DNA from: M3007 sp046160625
GTDB lineage: Bacteria > Bacteroidota > Bacteroidia > Chitinophagales > Saprospiraceae
Direction of reading: 5' to 3'
Assembly: GCA_046160625.1 (NCBI GenBank)
Contig: JBJXGZ010000126.1
Coordinates: 1-64,000, forward strand
Length of the DNA stretch: 64,000 bases
Of this stretch, positions 36,256 to 45,073 are shown one piece after another. The notes beneath the pieces are model-generated. The model saw nothing but the letters and a program-made list of their open reading frames with translations, did not search any database and was not told the DNA's origin. Numbering within the stretch: the first letter of the stretch is position 1; every line of letters begins with the position of its first letter. A program made the translations under genes and the position numbers.

Positions 36256-37536
36256 TTAAAGTCCGGTAGCCATACTTTTCTTCCCCCGTTTTTCAATCAA
36301 TTTTTCCCGAATGCCCAGGCTTCTGTACAAGCCGATGGGGTCTAAAGCGCCTCCAGCCTGGCGGGCAGCTTCAGCTACAAGGGCCCGGGTATCTGTTGCA
36401 AAGATGTCTCGAAGCAATTCTTCGGCAGCCAGTACATCGTTGTTATCCTGAGCAGCGGAAAGAAATGCCCGATCCACGAGTAAAGCTTTGGCATAGGTGC
36501 TCAGGATATTCTGCACAGATTGCATGAGGTCTTCCAGTGGATCTTTGACATTATGACTTGCATCAATCATCCAGGCAAGCGGCGGATTTTTTACTGCGGA
36601 ATCCGACATTGCATCCACCAATTCGTTGAAAATCAGGAAGAACTGGTAAGGTTTGATGCTCCCTGTTGTCAAGTCGTCATCGCCATACATGGAGCCGTTG
36701 AAATGGAACCCACCGAGACGTCCAAAGTGCATGAGCCGGGCTATGATTTGTTCGATGTTCGTATTGGGAAGGTGGTGGCCCAAATCCACCAATACTTGGG
36801 CTTTTGGCCCGAGAAACTGACAAAGCGAATACGAGGTGCCCCAATCCGGGATCACCATGGAGTAATAATTTGGCTCATAGGGCTTGTACTCGATGAGCAT
36901 CGTCCAATCATCCGGCATGGCCTGGTAAATCTCTGCGAGCGAATCGGCGGTGCGCTGCCAGGCCTTGCGGAAATGTTGCTGTCCGGGAAAATTGGACCCA
37001 TCCGCCAGCCAGACAGTCAACACCTTAGAATCCAGCGCCTTACCATGTTCGATGCAAGCAATATTATGGTCAATGGCCTGCTGGCGCACAGCAGCATGGG
37101 TATGACACAGCGAACCGAATTTGTAAGAATGCTGCTGGTTTGGCTGATCTTGAAACGTATTGGAATTGACGGAATCTATCGTCAAACCATGTGCAGACAA
37201 TTGTCTTTTCAAAGCGGCCGGGTCGCGGGGTATATCCCAGGGGATGTGCAGCGAAATGGAATCCGAAGAGCGATTGAGTTGGTGCAAAAGTCCCACGTCT
37301 TCAATTTTTTCCTCCAAACTGCGTGGTTCACCGCCACCAGGGAATCGCCCAAAACGTGTGCCGCCCGTGCCCAGTGCCCAGGAGGGGATGGCAATTTGAA
37401 ATGCCTTGATTTTTTCGATAATCACCTGGATATCAATTCCTTTTCGGTTCAATAATTCAGCAATAAATTGAAATTGAAACGCATGGGCTGCACGGTTTTT
37501 ATGGTTATGCTCCTGGATTTCTTCAGCGATATGCAT
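36256..37536 (-). CDS. rhaI: L-rhamnose isomerase (RhaI-type sugar isomerase)
   Basis: A 426-residue TIM-barrel isomerase from the ATG at 37536; the longer frame only adds spacer. It converts L-rhamnose to L-rhamnulose. Typical signatures: PSWALGTGGTRFGRFPG, SLHIPWD, VWLADGSNFPGQ, MLIEYKPYEPNYY (metal Glu), VLVDLGHHLPNTN and FHFNGSMYGDDD (metal ligands). The sequence resembles the Pseudomonas/Bacteroidota RhaI lineage rather than E. coli RhaA. It starts 16 bases after the rhaM stop. Confidence 0.9.
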   Translation of the reverse strand: MHIAEEIQEHNHKNRAAHAFQFQFIAELLNRKGIDIQVIIEKIKAFQIAIPSWALGTGGTRFGRFPGGGEPRSLEEKIEDVGLLHQLNRSSDSISLHIPWDIPRDPAALKRQLSAHGLTIDSVNSNTFQDQPNQQHSYKFGSLCHTHAAVRQQAIDHNIACIEHGKALDSKVLTVWLADGSNFPGQQHFRKAWQRTADSLAEIYQAMPDDWTMLIEYKPYEPNYYSMVIPDWGTSYSLCQFLGPKAQVLVDLGHHLPNTNIEQIIARLMHFGRLGGFHFNGSMYGDDDLTTGSIKPYQFFLIFNELVDAMSDSAVKNPPLAWMIDASHNVKDPLEDLMQSVQNILSTYAKALLVDRAFLSAAQDNNDVLAAEELLRDIFATDTRALVAEAARQAGGALDPIGLYRSLGIREKLIEKRGKKSMATGL

Positions 37537-37552
37537 GTGCAAATGGTTTGAG

Positions 37553-37867
37553 TTATTGAAGGTAAAACACCTCGTGGAGGGGAACACTCACTGGCGAGTG
37601 ATCGGGGTTTGTTTCCATAATGTCAGCCATGTAAGCCCACCAGCGTTGCATCACCGGGTGACTAGGCAAATCATCCAGCCGTTCCGGGTTTTCAATGTCT
37701 AAAACGCCGAACAGTGCGAGGGTTTCCTCGTCCAGGAAAATGGAGTAGTTCCGAACGCCTGTTTCTTGAAGTAGATCAGCAAGTTCTGGCCAGAGTTGAT
37801 CGTGACGGCGTTTGTATTCCTCGGTCTGGCCGGGGTAGAGGAGCATTTTGAAGGCGATGCGTGGCAT
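37553..37867 (-). CDS. rhaM: L-rhamnose mutarotase
   Basis: A 104-residue protein of normal length that interconverts the alpha and beta anomers of L-rhamnose. Conserved residues are seen in EEYKRRHDQLWPEL (catalytic His), NYSIFLDEETLALFG and HPVMQRWWAYMADIM. It lies between the GxxExxY gene and rhaI on the same strand, in operon spacing. Confidence 0.93.
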   Translation of the reverse strand: MPRIAFKMLLYPGQTEEYKRRHDQLWPELADLLQETGVRNYSIFLDEETLALFGVLDIENPERLDDLPSHPVMQRWWAYMADIMETNPDHSPVSVPLHEVFYLQ

Positions 37868-37902
37868 AGGATTTTTTCAATTGTGACTCACCCGTGTGTT
37901 AA

Positions 37903-37943
37903 TAGGCCACGGATTGCACGGATTGGACACGGATTGCACGGAT
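37903..37943. repeat. Inner-end 41-nt inverted repeat of the GxxExxY cassette
   Basis: Matches the reverse complement of 38435-38475 at 39 of 41 positions. Built from cacggattg words of the operon family. It abuts the GxxExxY stop codon at 37944. Confidence 0.92.
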
Positions 37944-38330
37944 TTATTTTAAATTTATTTTCAGGTTATTGTCATATACTTTCCTTTTGATCTGTGGCTT
38001 TTTACCAAAATTTAAAAGCAGCCCAACTTCAATGTCGGTTCCTCTTAGATAATGAACCAACTGTGCCTCATGTTCATCGACAAGAGTCTCCGTTGCTTTC
38101 AATTCGATGATAATAAGATTGTTGACTATCAGATCAGCAAAGTATTCTCCTACCTCCACACCTCTGAACCACACTTTGATTTTTCTATGGGCTTCAACTT
38201 CAAAACCGGCTTGTTTGAGCGCTATATAGAATGCGTTTTGATATACACGTTCTAAAAACCCATAACCAAGTTCGTTGTAAATCTGATAGAATATTTGAAT
38301 AATTTGATCACTTAGATACTCATGTTTCAT
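37944..38330 (-). CDS. GxxExxY protein
   Basis: A 128-residue protein from the ATG at 38330 (a start 15 codons upstream is possible). It carries the eponymous motif GYGFLERVYQNAF and the PD-(D/E)XK-like pattern GVEVGEYFADLIVNNLIIIELKA, with Asp and Glu-x-Lys suggestive of a nuclease-like fold. The family's function is not established; members are frequent in Bacteroidota and often stand alone. Here it interrupts the rhamnose operon in the same direction and is framed by 41-nt inverted repeats. Confidence 0.88.
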   Translation of the reverse strand: MKHEYLSDQIIQIFYQIYNELGYGFLERVYQNAFYIALKQAGFEVEAHRKIKVWFRGVEVGEYFADLIVNNLIIIELKATETLVDEHEAQLVHYLRGTDIEVGLLLNFGKKPQIKRKVYDNNLKINLK

Positions 38331-38434
38331 TTGATAATTACGCGTTTTACAGGCCAATATGTAATTAAAGGCCATGATTATACTACGAATTTAAGCCCAT
38401 TTTCATAATTTCCCAAACCCTAAAAAATATCCTA

Positions 38435-38475
38435 ATCCGTGCAATCCGTGTCCCATCCGTGCCATCCGTGGCCTA
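38435..38475. repeat. Outer-end 41-nt inverted repeat of the GxxExxY cassette
   Basis: Complement of 37903-37943 (39 of 41). It ends 14 bases from the stop codon of the aldolase/dehydrogenase gene. Confidence 0.92.
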
Positions 38476-38489
38476 TTCGCACACGGAGT

Positions 38490-40691
38490 TCACCTCAAAA
38501 ACCCCATCGCCACGCCCCCATCCACATTCAGGGCGTTGCCAGTTGACTTATTCAAAAGCCCACTGACGAAAGCAAAACAGGCGTTGGCAATGTCTTCAGG
38601 TAGTATGATTTCGTTCAGCAAAGTCCGTTTGGCATAGAAAGCGGGAAGTTCTTCCACCTTAATTCCATACGCTTTTGCGCGGCCTTCTGCCCAGCCGCCC
38701 GCCCAGATGTTGGAGCCTTCTATGACGGCATCTGGATTCACCGTATTCACGCGGATGCGATCCGGGCCAAGTTCCGCAGCAAGCAATCGGGTCATGTGTG
38801 CCTGAGCGGCTTTGGCAGATCCATAACCAGCATTGTTAGGGCCAGCTACCACAGCATTTTTCGAGACGATGTTCAGTATATCCCCTCCAAAACCTTGTTT
38901 GCGCATCACGTTCACTCCAGCCTGGCTGACTAAAAATTGGCCTTTCACCAGAATGTCATAAAGTTTATCCCAGTTCTCCTCCGTGTGTTCAGCCAAAGAT
39001 TGGGAAATGCTGATCCCTGCATTGTTTACCACAATGTCCACGCCTCCAAAAGCAAGGCTGGCGAATTCGAATGCGTTTGCAACAGATTGAGCATCCGTCA
39101 CATCCAGCGAAACAGCCTTTATGACGTCCTTGCCAAAATCTCTTATAAACTCCGTCTCGACTTCTTCCAGACGTTCCGCATTCAAATCGTTCAGCACGAC
39201 ACAGGCGCCTTCCCGGGCAAATTTTCGGGCAATGGCTTTGCCAATGCCACCCGCCGAACCCGTCACCAAAGCCACCCGTCCACCAAGCGGTTTGGGCTTG
39301 GGCATACGCTGCAGTTTGGCCTCCTCCAGGAGCCAATACTCGATATCAAATGCTTCCTGACGTGGCAGTGCGGTATATTCAGAAACAGCCTCCGCGCCGC
39401 GCATCACATTGATAGCATTGGTGTAAAATTCAGCGGCAACACGTGCAGTTTGTTTGTCTTTGGCAAACGTGAACATTCCTACACCCGGCCAAAGTATGAC
39501 CACTGGATTTGGATCCCGCATGGCGGGACTATTTGGCCTTCGACAACTTTCATAGTATTGAGCGTATAGTTGACGGTACGCTTCAAATGCCGGGGTTAGT
39601 TTTTCTCTAATGAGTGGAACGTCTGACAGATCCTCGTCGGGCTTCAAATCCAGCACCAACGGACTGATTTTTGTCCGCAGAAAATGGTCGGGACAGGAAG
39701 TGCCAAGTGGGGCCAACCGATCAAGATCGTTTGAGTTGATAAATTGCATTACACGCTCATCATCGGAAAAATGGCCGATGGGGTGGTGATTGGTGGAATG
39801 GTGATTGGTGATTGGTGGATTGGTGGATTGGTGATCGGTTTTTGCACAAAGCCCACGGAGAATTGGTGCAAGTAGAGCGGCAAGTTTTCTGGTTGGCAAC
39901 GAACTTCCCGAAAGTTCCAAACTTTCGGGAAGTTGGATTCCAATCTTGGGGCCGCCAAATACCGGGCGCTTTTTACCCTCATGTTTCTGCAAAAACTCCG
40001 CACATATCTCAATGACTTCCAGCGTATTAACATAACTCTTAAAAGCCGTATCCCCCCAGGTAAACAACCCATGTGAACCAAGCATGATGCCCCGCAATGA
40101 AATGCCTTTCTTGGCATTCTCTTCCAAACAATCCAGCAATTTCAACCCCAAATCAAAACCCGGGCGCTGCCAGCCCACCCATCCGACTTGCCCGCCAAAC
40201 AATTCGTTCGTGATGTGCTCTCCGTCCTTTGCAGCAGCAATAGCGATGGCCGCGTCTGGGTGCAAGTGGTCAATATGTTTGAACGGCAAAAAACCGTGCA
40301 AGGGTGTATCAATAGAGGGTGCTTTAGAGGCAAGATCGTAAATACAGTGATTGAAAAGTTCGACCATTTCGTCCTCATGATCAAGGCCGCGATAGATGTT
40401 TTTAAGGCTCCGCAAACGCTCTGGGTATAGTGCAGCCAAGCCGCTGCGCTGCATGGTGCCAAGATCTCCGCCGGAGCCTTTTACCCACATTACTTCCACT
40501 TCATTCCCGGTAAGCGGGTCTTTTGCAAGGGCTTTGCAGGAAGTATTACCACCTCCGAAATTGGTCAGGCGAAGATCAGCGCCAAGCAGATTGGAGCGAT
40601 AAACGAGGAGTGCAACTTCATCGCCGGCGAGTTCGGCGGCCCTTTGTTCGTCCCAGAGGTAGGAGACGTATTGGAAGGTATTGACTGACAT
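38490..40691 (-). CDS. rhaD: Bifunctional rhamnulose-1-phosphate aldolase / lactaldehyde dehydrogenase
   Basis: A 733-residue fusion from the ATG at 40691. The N-terminal class II aldolase part shows NFGGGNTSCK, VKGSGGDLG, DTPLHGFLPFKHIDHLHPDA (metal His) and GSHGLFTWG. The C-terminal part is a short-chain dehydrogenase: ALVTGSAGGIGKA, NNAGIS and YGSAKAAQ (catalytic Tyr-x-x-x-Lys). Known as RhaEW in Bacillus; it splits rhamnulose-1-P into DHAP and L-lactaldehyde, then oxidises the latter. Between the domains are two odd segments, GIQLPESLELSGSSLP (palindrome-coded) and HQSTNPPITNHHSTNHH (microsatellite-coded), both in frame. Confidence 0.92.
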   Translation of the reverse strand: MSVNTFQYVSYLWDEQRAAELAGDEVALLVYRSNLLGADLRLTNFGGGNTSCKALAKDPLTGNEVEVMWVKGSGGDLGTMQRSGLAALYPERLRSLKNIYRGLDHEDEMVELFNHCIYDLASKAPSIDTPLHGFLPFKHIDHLHPDAAIAIAAAKDGEHITNELFGGQVGWVGWQRPGFDLGLKLLDCLEENAKKGISLRGIMLGSHGLFTWGDTAFKSYVNTLEVIEICAEFLQKHEGKKRPVFGGPKIGIQLPESLELSGSSLPTRKLAALLAPILRGLCAKTDHQSTNPPITNHHSTNHHPIGHFSDDERVMQFINSNDLDRLAPLGTSCPDHFLRTKISPLVLDLKPDEDLSDVPLIREKLTPAFEAYRQLYAQYYESCRRPNSPAMRDPNPVVILWPGVGMFTFAKDKQTARVAAEFYTNAINVMRGAEAVSEYTALPRQEAFDIEYWLLEEAKLQRMPKPKPLGGRVALVTGSAGGIGKAIARKFAREGACVVLNDLNAERLEEVETEFIRDFGKDVIKAVSLDVTDAQSVANAFEFASLAFGGVDIVVNNAGISISQSLAEHTEENWDKLYDILVKGQFLVSQAGVNVMRKQGFGGDILNIVSKNAVVAGPNNAGYGSAKAAQAHMTRLLAAELGPDRIRVNTVNPDAVIEGSNIWAGGWAEGRAKAYGIKVEELPAFYAKRTLLNEIILPEDIANACFAFVSGLLNKSTGNALNVDGGVAMGFLR
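39782..39838. repeat. In-frame TCACCAATCCACC microsatellite inside rhaD
   Basis: On the coding strand, degenerate accaatcacc and ccaatccacc units, translated as a Thr/Asn/His/Pro-rich linker. Sister words occur in glpD (53901-53950) and before sdhA (59566-59640). Confidence 0.85.
39902..39934. repeat. Perfect 15-bp palindrome inside rhaD
   Basis: Arms 39902-39916 and 39920-39934 around a 3-base centre, in the coding frame. Confidence 0.9.
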
Positions 40692-40704
40692 GGTTTTATG
40701 TTTT

Positions 40705-40746
40705 ATCCGCGGCATCCGTGTGCTATAGGCCACGGATGCCGCGGAT
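40705..40746. repeat. ATCCGCGGC hairpin between rhaD and rhaT
   Basis: Perfect 16-nt arms (40705-40720 and 40731-40746), 10-nt loop, followed by a further atccgtgtc word. Same family as at 36178 and 41828. Confidence 0.92.
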
Positions 40747-40759
40747 CAGACACGGATTT

Positions 40760-41815
40760 TTATTTAATGGAATTTCCCCAGCCCACCAGCATCACGGACA
40801 GCAAAATCACTCCAACACCTGTCAAAATCGTTGCAAAGGTGCGGCGACTCACGCCTTTCCACTCTTTCAAAAACAAGCCCCAGGCACTGGAAACGAGGAT
40901 GATAAAGGCCATGTGCAAAATCCAGGACGATGCGCCATTGCCCATTTTTGATTCGCCCATTCCATAGAAGAAAAATTGCATGAACCAGGTAGTGCCGGCT
41001 AAGGCAGCCCATCCGTAATTAGCCAACAGAGGAGTACTGCCGTTGGTATAGTTACCAAAGGTTTTATTCCTGAAATTCAGCAACATACACCATACAAAAT
41101 TGGTCGTCAGCCCACCCCAGAGTAGCACTACGAAAATCACGTTGTTCTGAAATAGCGGATTCGCACCGTGTTCGATGGCTACAGTCGCCATGTCTTTCCC
41201 GGCTTCAATGCCAAAATTGAAACATGCCGAGAGGATACCAGAAATGGTAGCAACCAGCAAGCCTTTGGTCAGATTAAATTCCGCTACGCCTGCCTTTTTT
41301 GTCGCGTCGTCCAGTTCTTTCTCCTTCAACATCCCGGCCCTGCCACAGATTGCAATACCTAACAAACAAACAACCACTCCGAACAAAATCAATTGCCCAC
41401 CGACACTGCTGAACATTTCTCCAATGCCCACTTTTCCAAGCGTTGGGCTAATTGCGTAGTAAATGGAAGGCACCAAGGCACCAAACGCTGAACAATAACC
41501 CAAGGCGACACTCATGCCAAGGCTCATGCCAAGATAGCGCATAGCCAGTCCAAAAGTGAGTCCTCCGATGCCCCAAAGCAATCCAAAAAAGTAGGTCCAG
41601 AACAAGGTGCCGCCATCCGTACGGCTAATGATTCCCATAAAATCCGGCACGGTCAGGGATGCGGCTATGAATGGCACAATGAGCCATGAGAAAAAGCCGC
41701 CCACGATCCAGGCGCTTTCCCAGGACCAATCCTTGACTTTGCGAAATGGGACATAAAAACTGCCGGAGGCAAAACCGCCGATGAAGTGAAAAATGATGCC
41801 AAGAAGGATTTGCAT
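40760..41815 (-). CDS. rhaT: L-rhamnose/proton symporter RhaT
   Basis: A 351-residue inner-membrane protein with about ten hydrophobic segments. GIIFHFIGGFASGSFYVPFRKVKDWSWES at the N-terminus (positions 5-33), the stretch FWTYFFGLLWGIGGLTFGL and the block GWAALAGTTWFMQFFFYGMG are typical of RhaT. It imports L-rhamnose with protons. It lies between the rhamnosidase and the aldolase gene in the operon. Confidence 0.93.
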   Translation of the reverse strand: MQILLGIIFHFIGGFASGSFYVPFRKVKDWSWESAWIVGGFFSWLIVPFIAASLTVPDFMGIISRTDGGTLFWTYFFGLLWGIGGLTFGLAMRYLGMSLGMSVALGYCSAFGALVPSIYYAISPTLGKVGIGEMFSSVGGQLILFGVVVCLLGIAICGRAGMLKEKELDDATKKAGVAEFNLTKGLLVATISGILSACFNFGIEAGKDMATVAIEHGANPLFQNNVIFVVLLWGGLTTNFVWCMLLNFRNKTFGNYTNGSTPLLANYGWAALAGTTWFMQFFFYGMGESKMGNGASSWILHMAFIILVSSAWGLFLKEWKGVSRRTFATILTGVGVILLSVMLVGWGNSIK

Positions 41816-41827
41816 AATCTGATTTTT

Positions 41828-41902
41828 ATCCGTGTCCGATCCGTGTCATCCGTGTTCCATCCTCGCGTAGTGGGCCACGGTTGACACGGATTGGACACGG
41901 AT
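41828..41902. repeat. ATCCGTGTC hairpin between rhaT and the rhamnosidase
   Basis: 32-nt arms (41828-41859 and 41871-41902) with about four mismatches; same layout and 11-nt loop as the rhaB-rhaI hairpin. The right arm ends 4 bases before the rhamnosidase stop codon. Confidence 0.9.
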
Positions 41903-41905
41903 TTT

Positions 41906-44686
41906 TTAGTTTGTTGACTTGAAAAAATAGTTGCCGGAGCCGACTTTCAATACAACATAGCCATTTTCAGTTCCACTGATTTTGATGTCCGGCAGACTAG
42001 CCAAAGACATCCCAGACTCTGTTATACTGCTAACGTCAGCCGCAGGCACCATAATGGTAGCGGTGGTATTTGCCGGGATATCAACGTTGAGTGTCAAGGT
42101 TTTATCATTTTGCTGCCAGCGGCTGGAGGCTTGGCCATACAGGGTTTGCAGCGTTGCAGACGCTTCTGTAAATCCACCACCCGGACGTGGTTGGATACGG
42201 ATGGCCTTATAACCCGGCGCATCCGTTTCCGTGTCAAGACCTGCCATGACCCGGTACATCCAATCGCCGATGGCCCCGTAGGCGTAGTGGTTGAAAGAGT
42301 TCATGGTAACAGCCTGAAAACTGCTGTCGGGACCGATGCCATCCCAGCGCTCCCAGATAGTAGTGGCACCCATAGTGACCGGATAAAGCCAGGAAGGATA
42401 GGTTTTTTGATTCAACAGAGTGTAAGCCAGGTCATTGTAACCAAATCGAGTAAGGACATGACAAAGATAAGGTGTGCCAAGAAACCCCGTTGTGAGGTGG
42501 TCGCCGTAATTTTTGATGTTTTCTGCCAGGTTTTTAGCCGCTTGTTCCCGCTGGTTTTCTGGTAACAAATCAAATTGCAACGCCAGCACATAAGCCGTTT
42601 GTGTGGGTGAAAGTGGCCGACCATTGGGTGTGACATACTCGTTCAGGTAGGCCGTTTTGATTTTTTTCAATAGTTCGGAATAAGCCGCCACATCGTCTTT
42701 TTTACCTAAAACCTCCGCCGCTTTAATGAGCAATTGCGTAGAATGTACATAAAAACATTGGGCAATCAGATACTTGTCAGTTATAGCCGAGCGGCCATCG
42801 CGGTCGTCTGCCTTGCTGTAAAACAGCCAGTCGCCAAAGTGGGCTCCCGTGTTCCATAAGTCGTTTTTACTTTCTGTCCTCATATACTCGACCCAGGCTT
42901 TCATACTTGGATATTGGTCTTCAAGAATGCGCCGGTCGCCATAAGCCAGCCACATATTCCAGGGAATGATCGTAGCCGCATCTGCCCAACCGGCAGACGC
43001 TCCATTTCGCGGACGCAGCACATTGGGAATCACCCAAGGTACCATTCCATCTGGGTGCTGGTCAGCGGCAAGGTCTTTCAGCCACTTTGCAAAAAAGTTG
43101 TGGACATCAAAATTGAATGTCGCCGTTCGGCTAAAAGCCTGGGCATCCCCAGTCCAGCCCATGCGTTCGTCTCGTTGAGGGCAATCGGTGGGCACATCGA
43201 GGAAATTGCCGCGTTGACCCCATTGGATGTTGTGTTGCAATTGATTGATAAGCGGGTTCGAACTTGTGAAACTTCCCGCCGGGCGCATGGCTGAATGAAG
43301 TGCAATTGCGGTAATGTTTTCAGGCATTAACTCACCTGGATACCCAATAATTTGCGCATACCGAAAACCATGAAAAGTGAAGTGCGGCTCGAAACGTTCC
43401 TCGCCTCCACCTTTCAAAATCCAGGTATCCGTACAGCGGGCTGCACGCAGGTTGTCGGTGTAAAAATTGCCTTGTTTGTCAAGCACTTCAGCAAATTTCA
43501 GCACCACACGGTCGCCGTTGTTGCCACGCGCTTTCAAGGCTACCCAACCCACCAGATTTTGCCCAAAATCGGCCACGAGCTCGCCCTTGGGGGTACGGAA
43601 AATTTTGACCGGTTTAAAAATTTCATGCTTTCGGATGGGTTCATTGTAGGTGCCAATCAAGTTTTCTTTTGAAAAATCTTTCTCCTCTGCTTTGCTCCAT
43701 CCCGAGTCGTTAAAGCCCGGCAACGACCAGCCAAGTTGCTCTAAACGAGCATCATAGGTCTCCCCGTGGTAAATTTCTGAATTGCGAATGGGGCCAACAG
43801 TACTGTATTTCCAACTATCGTCTGAACCAATGGTTTCGCGGCTACCATCAGCATATTCCAGTTCCAACTGAAAGAGTAGCGATATATCCGAACCATAAAA
43901 TCCGTTGACATGCGCCCAGCCGATATAGCCGCGCCACCAGCCATTGCCCAGGGTGATGCCGATAGCGTTGGCGCCGTTTTTCAGCAAATTGGTCACATCA
44001 TAAGCCTGGTACTGGAGGCGTTTTTGATAAACCGTCCATCCGGGTGTGAGATAATCTTGCCCGACCCGCTGACCGTTTATTTCGGCTTCGTACAATCCAT
44101 GCGCCGTGATATAAGCAGTGGCGGCAGCGATTTTTTTCTTTGCAGCAAATTCCTTGCGGAACATCGGACTGGGTAGGGTGGAATCCTCCGGTGCAGCAAG
44201 TGAAATCCATGTTGCTTTCCAATCGGCTGGGGTCAACAAGCCCATTTGCCAGAAATTTGGCTCGCTCCAGGCCGACACAGTTCCAGTATTGTCCCAAACC
44301 CGCACTTGCCACCAGTACTTTTTGCCTGACATCAGTGCCGGGCCATTGTAAGGAACCCAAACTGAAGCATCGGATTGGGTTTTGCCGGAAGTCCAAAGCA
44401 ATTTTTTGCCAGATACAAGGTCGTTTGAATTGGATGCTACGCGAATTTCATAGGCAGTTTGAAGCACATTGCGGCGTTCGGCGGCAAGTTGCCAGGAAAA
44501 GCGTGGCTGTTGAACATCGAGGCCGATTGGATTGCTCAGATTTTCGATCCGCGGATGTTGGACACTCACTTGAGCCATTACTGCCTGAGAACAAAGAAGC
44601 AGTGCAAAAATAAAGTGTCTGTTGAAGCCATTCTGGCCGACAGGCCACAAGAGATGTAGTTTGGACGTGATTTTCAATCGCATCAT
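41906..44686 (-). CDS. Exported alpha-L-rhamnosidase (GH78)
   Basis: A 926-residue exported glycosidase. The signal peptide follows a long basic N-region and ends near QAVMAQ (residue 38). Domain order fits GH78: an N-terminal fibronectin-like part, the rhamnosidase N domain (GWTVYQKRLQYQAYDVT, NAIGITLGNGWW), then the (alpha/alpha)6 catalytic domain with DVPTDCPQRDERMGWTGDAQ, which holds the catalytic acid region, and GATTIWERWDG with the second acidic residue, and a C-terminal beta domain. It removes terminal L-rhamnose from plant or microbial glycans. First gene of the rhamnose operon. Confidence 0.94.
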   Translation of the reverse strand: MMRLKITSKLHLLWPVGQNGFNRHFIFALLLCSQAVMAQVSVQHPRIENLSNPIGLDVQQPRFSWQLAAERRNVLQTAYEIRVASNSNDLVSGKKLLWTSGKTQSDASVWVPYNGPALMSGKKYWWQVRVWDNTGTVSAWSEPNFWQMGLLTPADWKATWISLAAPEDSTLPSPMFRKEFAAKKKIAAATAYITAHGLYEAEINGQRVGQDYLTPGWTVYQKRLQYQAYDVTNLLKNGANAIGITLGNGWWRGYIGWAHVNGFYGSDISLLFQLELEYADGSRETIGSDDSWKYSTVGPIRNSEIYHGETYDARLEQLGWSLPGFNDSGWSKAEEKDFSKENLIGTYNEPIRKHEIFKPVKIFRTPKGELVADFGQNLVGWVALKARGNNGDRVVLKFAEVLDKQGNFYTDNLRAARCTDTWILKGGGEERFEPHFTFHGFRYAQIIGYPGELMPENITAIALHSAMRPAGSFTSSNPLINQLQHNIQWGQRGNFLDVPTDCPQRDERMGWTGDAQAFSRTATFNFDVHNFFAKWLKDLAADQHPDGMVPWVIPNVLRPRNGASAGWADAATIIPWNMWLAYGDRRILEDQYPSMKAWVEYMRTESKNDLWNTGAHFGDWLFYSKADDRDGRSAITDKYLIAQCFYVHSTQLLIKAAEVLGKKDDVAAYSELLKKIKTAYLNEYVTPNGRPLSPTQTAYVLALQFDLLPENQREQAAKNLAENIKNYGDHLTTGFLGTPYLCHVLTRFGYNDLAYTLLNQKTYPSWLYPVTMGATTIWERWDGIGPDSSFQAVTMNSFNHYAYGAIGDWMYRVMAGLDTETDAPGYKAIRIQPRPGGGFTEASATLQTLYGQASSRWQQNDKTLTLNVDIPANTTATIMVPAADVSSITESGMSLASLPDIKISGTENGYVVLKVGSGNYFFKSTN

Positions 44687-44722
44687 TCAGATTGTTTTAT
44701 ACAAGATAATTAGCGGGCAAGA

Positions 44723-44863
44723 TAAAAAAGAAAAAGGCCCCGGTGCTCGTTTGCCCCGGGACCGGTTTCCCTTGTATAATCTCATGAAAATTTGTGCATC
44801 TGTGATCAATCTCCCTCCGTTCTTCGCTCGCGTTGTTCTCTCTGATTGATGATACAAAGGTGC
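44723..44863 (-). ncRNA. Candidate small RNA or attenuator, copy A
   Basis: Reading on the minus strand: a -7-like CACCTTTG (44856-44863), a structured region, a 25-nt box at 44766-44790 (begins TTTTCATGAGATTATA, ends GGGAAA) and an intrinsic terminator at 44723-44763 whose loop contains CAAACGAG and which is followed by a T run. The transcript would be about 125 nt. A 32-codon frame starting in the box (MRLYKGN...) ends one base from the rhamnosidase ATG. No -33 box is clear. Confidence 0.55.
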
Positions 44864-45073
44864 GGGCATTTCGGGCAGCTGGATAGGACAGCAAACAGGG
44901 CTTTCTCGCCCAGTAAATTCAAGCCATTTTTCAGGCTAATTTATTGCAACATATTGATTGTGTGTATTTTACGTCGTTAATTTTCAGGGGTTTCCCGTCG
45001 CGTTTCGAGAATATCTAGACAGTTAAACGATAAAAATTATCGGAACCGCGTAGCGGTGCCATTCTCATAGGCA

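Noticed and set aside
34874..44686. A transcriptional regulator of rhamnose use within the operon
   Set aside because: I looked for an AraC-, LacI- or GntR-type gene and found none; regulation must come from elsewhere or from the upstream RNA units.
44687..44869. 60-codon minus-strand frame before the rhamnosidase as an ordinary gene
   Set aside because: It spans the candidate RNA with its terminator; only the short frame from the box ATG is worth testing as a leader peptide.
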